Source: Bacteroidales bacterium (GTDB taxonomy: Bacteria > Bacteroidota > Bacteroidia > Bacteroidales > JAGOPY01). Taken from it: a stretch of DNA of 64,000 nt. Positions 59,026 through 64,000 of the stretch are shown one piece after another (position 1 is the stretch's first letter; each line of letters opens with the position of its first letter). The stretch is from NCBI GenBank assembly GCA_017991835.1, contig JAGOPY010000008.1:62001-126000 (forward strand), given 5' to 3'. Position numbers and translations under genes: made by a program. The notes under the pieces are model-generated. The model was not told the origin of the DNA. It did no database searches and saw nothing but the letters and a program-made list of their open reading frames with translations.

Positions 59026-60267
59026 ATGGTTCTGAATTATATCTGGATCGGATTTTTCATTGTCGCATTCCTGATAGGCATCATCAGGCTCATATTTTTT
59101 GCCGATACGGAGATATTCCCGGCATTGATGAACAGCACGTTCGACATGGCCAAAACCGGATTCGAGATTTCGCTGTATCTCACCGGTGCCATGACGCTCT
59201 GGATGGGCCTGATGCGTGTCGGGGAAAAGGGAGGGATTGTGAATTACATGTCGCGTGCGGTCGGGCCCCTGTTCAGGAAGCTTTTCCCTGAAATACCCAA
59301 AGGACATCCCGCGACGGGCTCCATCATGATGAACCTGGCGGCGAATATGCTGGGGCTTGACAACGCCGCCACACCGCTCGGGCTTAAGGCCATGACGGAA
59401 CTTCAGGAGATCAACAAAGACAAAGAGACGGCGTCGAATGCCATGATCATGTTCCTGGTGCTCAATGCTTCCGGTCTGACCATTATTCCGGTCAGCATCA
59501 TGGTTTACCGGGCACAGATGGGAGCCGCCAATCCTTCCGACGTATTTCTCCCGATTTTGCTTGCTACATTCTTTTCCACACTGACCGGAATCATCACCGT
59601 TTCTCTGTTTCAAAAGATCAACGTGTTCAACCGGGTTGTCCTGGCTTATCTCGGGGGATTTACCCTTCTGGTTTCGGGTGTGATCTGGTATTTTTCCACC
59701 ATCAGCCAGGAACAGATCAATACTATTTCATCTTTAGCCGGGAACCTTATCCTGTTTCTGATCATTATCGCGTTCATAACGCTTGCATTCATCAAACGGA
59801 TCAATGTTTACGAAGCATTTATCGATGGAGCGAAGGATGGTTTTTCGGTTGCCGTGAAGATCATACCTTACCTTGTGGCCATCCTGGTGGCTGTCGGGGT
59901 GTTCAGAACCTCCGGTGCGATGGACTACCTGGTTGGCGGGATCAAAGATATTGTGGCATTCCTGGGCGCCGACACCGGCTTTGTGGATGCACTTCCCACA
60001 GCTTTTATGAAGCCGCTTAGCGGTTCCGGAGCCCGGGGGATGATGGTAGAAACCATGAAGCAGTTCGGCGCCGATTCGTTTGCGGGCCGCCTCTCCTGTA
60101 TTTTCCAGGGCGCTGCAGATACAACCTTTTATATTGTCGCCGTTTACTTCGGCTCCGTCAGTATCCGCAAGACGCGTTATGCAATAACGGCCGGGCTCAT
60201 CGCCGACCTGGCGGGTGTGATTGCCGCGATCTTTGTGGCTTACCTGTTCTTCTCCCAGCAGGCCTGA
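59026..60267 (+). CDS. Fused SpmA-SpmB (nucleoside-recognition domain) membrane protein
   Basis: 413 residues with about ten membrane helices. The first half has GAMTLWMGLMRVGEKGGIVN and GHPATGSIMMNLAANMLGLD then NAATPLGLKAM (SpmA); the second half has PYLVAILVAVGVFRTSGAMD and PTAFMKPLSGSGARGMMVET (SpmB). In Bacillus the two are separate genes needed for spore core dehydration, while fusions are common in non-sporing Bacteroidota, where the transport substrate is unknown. It is convergent with the ABC permease gene, 6 bp apart. Confidence 0.88.
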   Translation: MVLNYIWIGFFIVAFLIGIIRLIFFADTEIFPALMNSTFDMAKTGFEISLYLTGAMTLWMGLMRVGEKGGIVNYMSRAVGPLFRKLFPEIPKGHPATGSIMMNLAANMLGLDNAATPLGLKAMTELQEINKDKETASNAMIMFLVLNASGLTIIPVSIMVYRAQMGAANPSDVFLPILLATFFSTLTGIITVSLFQKINVFNRVVLAYLGGFTLLVSGVIWYFSTISQEQINTISSLAGNLILFLIIIAFITLAFIKRINVYEAFIDGAKDGFSVAVKIIPYLVAILVAVGVFRTSGAMDYLVGGIKDIVAFLGADTGFVDALPTAFMKPLSGSGARGMMVETMKQFGADSFAGRLSCIFQGAADTTFYIVAVYFGSVSIRKTRYAITAGLIADLAGVIAAIFVAYLFFSQQA

Positions 60268-60273
60268 CAGATA

Positions 60274-61548
60274 TCAGGCCCTTCGGGATTTGGTTGATAT
60301 AGCCACCGCCAGGGTAAGGGTAACAGCGAAGAATAGAAAGAGTGCGCCGGCATTTCCTGCGACCTCCCTGATCCCGCCGCCGCGCAGGAGTATCTGGTAG
60401 AATCCGTCGAGGCTCCAGTTGAGCGGGGAGACCTGGCTGGCAGCCTGCATAAGGTTGGGCATCATGAATACCGGTACCCAGATCCCGCCGATGGCGGCAA
60501 GGATGATCACCGATACCATTCCGAAGACGGCTGCCTGGTCGTGTGTCCGGGCAATAGTACCGACCAGAACACTGTAGCCGGTAGCTGCCAGGGTTGTTGT
60601 CAAAGCCATCAGGATGAGGGCGGTTTTTTCAGGCCCCAGGATGAGCGGGGGTAGATTGAAAAGGGGCAGCAACTCTTTTCCCAGGATGAGCATCAGGGCG
60701 AATTGTGACATGCCGACGATCGTATAGATGAAGACCTTGGCGCCGAGCGACTGAAACTGGTTGCCGGGCATGGTCATAAGCCGCATGGCCAGTCCGCTCT
60801 CGCGTTCCTTTATCAGGTTGCCGGTCAGGGGGATGATGATGAAAAACATGGCAAAGATGGTCCAGGCAGGGACATTATGCTGGACTGAGTTAGGGATGAT
60901 CTCGGTGTGGGTATCGGTGGCATAAATCTCTTCATAACTGATGCTGCTTCCGGCGCCGGTCATAGGGGCAGGCGGTTCGGGCAGGTATTGCGCCATTTCA
61001 TCGGAGAGGGCCTTGAACATGATCCCGGCCTCTATTTTCGAGGTGAAATTTTCCAACGCATTCCTGACGGTCAGCCGGAATGAGTTTTTCATGGCCGGAT
61101 CATAGTAAATAAGGATGCGGGCCTGCCCTGATGAATCGGAAGGAGGTGCCTCGATCCCAAGGATGGTCTGCTGAACCATTTGCTGTCCGCGCAACCTGAT
61201 AGCATCGGTCGAGCCGGACGGAATCCTGATCCCGATCTGGTAGTTACCGGCAGCGACCTGGCTGAGTATCTCTTTTTCAGTCAGGATCTTCCCATCGACC
61301 TCGGTCACCACCTCGAAATAATCGGCTTCCAGAAGACCTGTTTTTACATGAGATCCAAGGGAGTCGAGGTCTTCATCAAGAAACAGCAGGGTGATCTTCG
61401 TCTCGTCGAGCTTCCGGAAAGAAGCATCCTGGATCAGTGTCATGACCAGCACCAGGACAGCCGGCATGAGGAAGATCAGGCCAAGGCCGGCCCAGTCGCG
61501 CACCAGAACGAGAAATTCCTTTTTTATAGTAGCCCAGAATCTTTTCAT
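60274..61548 (-). CDS. ABC-2 type transporter permease
   Basis: 424 residues: a first membrane helix (GLGLIFLMPAVLVLVMTLIQ), a large periplasmic domain (about 45-230) and five more helices (TIFAMFFIIIPLTGNLIKER, IGGIWVPVFMM). This is the ABC2_membrane_3 layout used to export lipids or natural products. The ATG overlaps the stop of the ATPase gene (TGATG). In this operon it likely moves the pigment or a precursor to the outer membrane. Confidence 0.85.
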   Translation of the reverse strand: MKRFWATIKKEFLVLVRDWAGLGLIFLMPAVLVLVMTLIQDASFRKLDETKITLLFLDEDLDSLGSHVKTGLLEADYFEVVTEVDGKILTEKEILSQVAAGNYQIGIRIPSGSTDAIRLRGQQMVQQTILGIEAPPSDSSGQARILIYYDPAMKNSFRLTVRNALENFTSKIEAGIMFKALSDEMAQYLPEPPAPMTGAGSSISYEEIYATDTHTEIIPNSVQHNVPAWTIFAMFFIIIPLTGNLIKERESGLAMRLMTMPGNQFQSLGAKVFIYTIVGMSQFALMLILGKELLPLFNLPPLILGPEKTALILMALTTTLAATGYSVLVGTIARTHDQAAVFGMVSVIILAAIGGIWVPVFMMPNLMQAASQVSPLNWSLDGFYQILLRGGGIREVAGNAGALFLFFAVTLTLAVAISTKSRRA

Positions 61549-62306
61549 CAGTAATCCCTCAGTTTTCGTCCGGTCAGTTGAAGGAAAATGCTTTCAAGGT
61601 TAGTAAACCCGGGCTGGCTTCCGACCATTGATGCCGGACGGCCCTGGGTAATGATCTTGCCCCTGTCGATAATAGCAATGGAACTGCACAATAATTCGGC
61701 TTCTTCCATATAGTGTGAGGTGTATATGATCGTTGTCCCGTCTTCATTCAGTTTCTTGAGATATTCAATAATGACGGTCCTGGACTGGACGTCGATCCCA
61801 ACTGTGGGTTCATCGAGGAAGAGAATCCGGGGCTGATGAAGAATTCCGGCGATGAGATTCACCCGTCGTTTCATTCCGCCCGAATATTTCCCGACCATGC
61901 GTCCGCCGAATTTGGTCAGACCAAAAACATGGAGGCATTCATCCACCCGGTCGGCCAGGTTCTTCCCCGAAAGCCCGTACATGCTTCCGATGAATTTGAG
62001 GTTTTCCCGGGCTGTCAGTGAAGGGTAGAGGGCGATATCCTGCGGAACTACGCCGATAATATGTTTTATCGCATCATGTTCGCGGATGGAGTCTTTTCCA
62101 AGAATTCTGATATTGCCGCCTGACGGTTGCAGGATTCCGCAAAGGATGTTGATGGTCGTGGTTTTGCCGGCGCCGTTCGGACCGAGCAGACCGAAGATTT
62201 CCCCTTCGGGCACGGTCAGGCTGATCCCGTCAAGGGCCGGTTCATCCGCTCCCCGGTAGGTCTTGGCCAGATGGTTTATCTCTATGGCTGGCGTTGGGAT
62301 CATCAC
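61548..62306 (-). CDS. ABC transporter ATP-binding protein
   Basis: 252 residues. Walker A GPNGAGKTTT, Q-loop PQDIALYPSL, signature KYSGGMKRRVNL, Walker B ILFLDEPTVGID and H-loop YTSHYMEEAE. It overlaps the BtrH-like gene by 4 bp (ATGA) and the permease by 1 bp, so all three are coupled and make one exporter unit. Confidence 0.92.
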   Translation of the reverse strand: MMIPTPAIEINHLAKTYRGADEPALDGISLTVPEGEIFGLLGPNGAGKTTTINILCGILQPSGGNIRILGKDSIREHDAIKHIIGVVPQDIALYPSLTARENLKFIGSMYGLSGKNLADRVDECLHVFGLTKFGGRMVGKYSGGMKRRVNLIAGILHQPRILFLDEPTVGIDVQSRTVIIEYLKKLNEDGTTIIYTSHYMEEAELLCSSIAIIDRGKIITQGRPASMVGSQPGFTNLESIFLQLTGRKLRDY

Positions 62307-63322
62307 GACAATTTGATATGGCGCAATTTAAGGAAAATCTTTTCTTCCCTGCCGGCAATGTCGAGCAGGACGTCGGCGGCTGCCTGGTAATTCTCTTCCT
62401 GCCCGGCGCGGCTTTTGAAGATTCTGCCGGCAATGATGGCGAATTCGCGCCACCGGTCGCCGGCTTGTGTCATTTCATCCGATATTTCATTCAGCCAGGG
62501 CTGGTTCAGTTCACGGGCAGCTTCCTGGAGGAATGCAGCATAAATAAACCGGAATCCGGCGCCTCCTGTACCGATCTCTTCCAGCATCCTGACTACCTGG
62601 CCCATATAGAGCGAGGCTTTCCTTTCTCCCAGTTTCTTTGGCCATTTCCGCATTTGCTTTGCCATGTAACGGATCCCTTTAACGCCGAAAAGGGGGATCG
62701 GAATCTCGAGCATATCTTTGCAGACCTGTTTAATACCTTCAATAATTGCATTTTTCAGGTCAAAAGTTTCGGAAATCTCTTTAATAAAGTACATACGGCC
62801 TTTGGGCGGCTGGGTACCCTGGGCAAATCTGACCCTTTCGAGATCGTGGTAGCTGATCCGCTCGATTCCGGGCATGATCGGGTCACTGACCAGATATTCG
62901 CCGTTTTCACGGCCAATGACAACGATATTATGGGCGTTAAAATGGAACCGGTAAGCAGGAGGGAAGTAGGTCAGATGGTAAACCCCGACGAGGCATCCGG
63001 TCGGAATGCCTTTGGCCAGGTTCTCATCCAGCATTTTCATCGCTTCTTTCCTGTCTCTGAATTTATAGCGCTGAATTTCAATACCGAGCCTTCGGGTATT
63101 GCGATTAAAGATGGTTCCCGGCCACGGTCTGAAAGAAACTACGGGGATGCCATTGAGTTTTAAAAACGGCATATAGGAGAAAAACAGGCCTGAACCGATG
63201 CCGAACACCATCGGTTCGCTGAGACGGATGTTGTAATGGTTCAGCAGATTGGAAGTGGCTCCGTTTTCGCAATGTGCAGCCGGTTTATGCTGAAAGTCGA
63301 TGAGTAATTTATCCTGGCTCAT
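62303..63322 (-). CDS. BtrH N-terminal-domain protein (with DUF4872-like C-terminal part)
   Basis: 339 residues. The N-terminus shows HCENGATSNLLNHYNIRLSE and GIGSGLFFSYMPFLK with a Cys, as in BtrH, which moves an acyl group from an acyl carrier protein in butirosin synthesis. HFNAHNIVVIGRENGEYLVS follows with the His. The C-terminal part is helical. In Bacteroidota such genes occur in flexirubin/dialkylresorcinol clusters beside ABC exporters. It overlaps the upstream 141-residue gene by 14 bp. Confidence 0.82.
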   Translation of the reverse strand: MSQDKLLIDFQHKPAAHCENGATSNLLNHYNIRLSEPMVFGIGSGLFFSYMPFLKLNGIPVVSFRPWPGTIFNRNTRRLGIEIQRYKFRDRKEAMKMLDENLAKGIPTGCLVGVYHLTYFPPAYRFHFNAHNIVVIGRENGEYLVSDPIMPGIERISYHDLERVRFAQGTQPPKGRMYFIKEISETFDLKNAIIEGIKQVCKDMLEIPIPLFGVKGIRYMAKQMRKWPKKLGERKASLYMGQVVRMLEEIGTGGAGFRFIYAAFLQEAARELNQPWLNEISDEMTQAGDRWREFAIIAGRIFKSRAGQEENYQAAADVLLDIAGREEKIFLKLRHIKLS

Positions 63323-63734
63323 GTTTATCCTCCTGTATAGTCCGGATGTCCATCAGTTGTTCCCTGCTGATCCCGAATGTATCCGCGTAACGGTCAAGGA
63401 TCGAATTATCCAGCCTGTTAAAATATTTGGGTTTAAGATGCCGCCTGACTTTCCATTTCGGAAGCTCCGTATAATCGGCAAGCAACCGGGCATCCATAAT
63501 GTTTTTTTCCATGAAATAAGCGATTGGGCTAAGATTGCCTGCCAATACCTGTTGCCTGACCGCTTCAACTTTTTCATGGATAACATCCCATGCCTGCAGC
63601 AAAGCATCGGTCTTGGGCTGAAAGCCTGTTGTCGGGACAACGACATAATGTCCATCGTCGTCCAGCGCATAGCAGATGTCTTCGAACAAACCGTCCGACA
63701 GACCTTCATCCTGGGGAACCTCTTTCTTCTTCAT
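63309..63734 (-). CDS. Conserved small protein of pigment-type clusters
   Basis: 141 residues without a signal peptide. The middle (LAGNLSPIAYFMEKNIMDAR) and the end (LADYTELPKWKVRRHLKPKY, RYADTFGISREQLMDI) look like a helix-turn-helix-type fold. I recall close relatives next to BtrH-like genes in flexirubin clusters, which is memory rather than a search. It starts 2 bp after the stop of the hotdog-fold gene and overlaps the BtrH-like gene. A regulatory or scaffold role is possible. Confidence 0.6.
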   Translation of the reverse strand: MKKKEVPQDEGLSDGLFEDICYALDDDGHYVVVPTTGFQPKTDALLQAWDVIHEKVEAVRQQVLAGNLSPIAYFMEKNIMDARLLADYTELPKWKVRRHLKPKYFNRLDNSILDRYADTFGISREQLMDIRTIQEDKHEPG

Positions 63735-63736
63735 GG

Positions 63737-64000
63737 TTAAGTTTGTTCTTCCGATAAAAAAATCTGCAGGTTGCTTTCGGCAGCGAGTTTGCCCTCTGCC
63801 TCCACTTTTGCCCTGATCACAGTTGCCTGTAAAACTTCATGTTCCACGAAAACCGTAGTAAAAATAGTATCACCTGATCCAGGTTGAAAATAAAGTTTAA
63901 AATTCTTTATACTCCCGATAACACCGACAGGTATACTTTTGTTTGCGCTCTCCGGCTGGTTTTTCATCAGGTAGCCCGTTCTGGCAGCGGCCGTTTGAGC
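63737..64000 (-). CDS. Hotdog-fold 3-hydroxyacyl-ACP dehydratase-like protein, C-terminal part
   Basis: The frame is open to the right edge; 87 codons are visible. It reads AQTAAARTGYLMKNQPE, then GVIGSIKNFKLYFQPGSGDT, FTTVFVEHEV and LAAESNLQIFL, the second half of a FabZ-type hotdog fold (helix with Gln-x-x-Ala, then GDT strand). The catalytic His, if present, lies outside. The gene is the first seen of a coupled set leading to the BtrH-like and ABC genes, fitting dehydration of polyene or fatty acyl chains. Confidence 0.65.
   Translation of the reverse strand, partial: AQTAAARTGYLMKNQPESANKSIPVGVIGSIKNFKLYFQPGSGDTIFTTVFVEHEVLQATVIRAKVEAEGKLAAESNLQIFLSEEQT

Noticed and set aside
59026..60267. 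Evidence of sporulation from the SpmA/SpmB fusion
   Set aside because: Such fusions are common in non-sporing Bacteroidota and no other sporulation gene is present.

Overview
The window looks like a chromosomal piece of an uncultured, probably anaerobic member of the Bacteroidota (Bacteroidales-like). The signs are type IX secretion sorting domains of both kinds (type A at 44700-47828 and 48097-54564, type B at 21722-25516), TAnnTTTG-type -7 promoter boxes, a TonB-dependent receptor, a BlaI/M56 pair, a LytS/LytT pair, FISUMP and choice-of-anchor-L domains, and few Shine-Dalgarno sequences. No tRNA, rRNA or CRISPR array was seen.

Layout. 1-931: 5' end of a T9SS-type protein, a 23-residue hydrophobic ORF and a cysteine-less redoxin. 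1019-3051: decayed CHAT and acyltransferase remnants, then an intact FeeM-like acyltransferase and ICMT-like methyltransferase. 3323-6182: an anti-sigma-like membrane protein and a divergent sigma-like protein. 6738-12983: a block of exported proteins (FISUMP lipoprotein, outer-membrane barrel, caspase with an EF-hand loop, transglutaminase-like protein). 13137-15865: YdeI-like protein and a GH27 alpha-galactosidase. 15990-21645: an envelope-glycan locus (flippase-like protein, GT2, epimerase, GT39) interrupted by a REP transposase with its palindromes. 21722-33988: T9SS type B adhesin, BlaI/M56, two exported proteins with identical 3' hairpins, a LytTR two-component system with predicted binding sites, a CBM48-like lipoprotein and an AAA ATPase. 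34095-38481: SDR/sulfotransferase/DUF1214/SDR cluster. 38604-42457: DsrC, DsrM, DsrK and a cysteine desulfurase. 42486-58877: RRM protein, GT39, two very large T9SS proteins, TonB receptor and an IPTL-CTERM-like protein. 59026-60267: SpmA/SpmB fusion. 60274-64000: edge of what looks like an aryl-polyene/dialkylresorcinol (flexirubin-type) pigment cluster.

The most interesting part is 1-13 kb. Three transcription units (small ORF, redoxin, acyltransferase operon) share an upstream element, TGTTACA-N14-TACATnnACC, with identical spacing. The sigma-like/anti-sigma-like operon and the transglutaminase-like gene share a perfect 50-bp promoter segment that also contains TGTTACA. Together with the exported caspase and the CHAT remnant this suggests a sigma/anti-sigma-controlled envelope protease system that I cannot match to a described one. 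That link is inference from shared regulatory DNA and proximity.

The genome also carries many short repeats: REP-like palindromes, 8-bp tandem arrays between genes, and the same kinds of repeat inserted in frame inside genes (alpha-galactosidase, sulfotransferase, DsrM, flippase).
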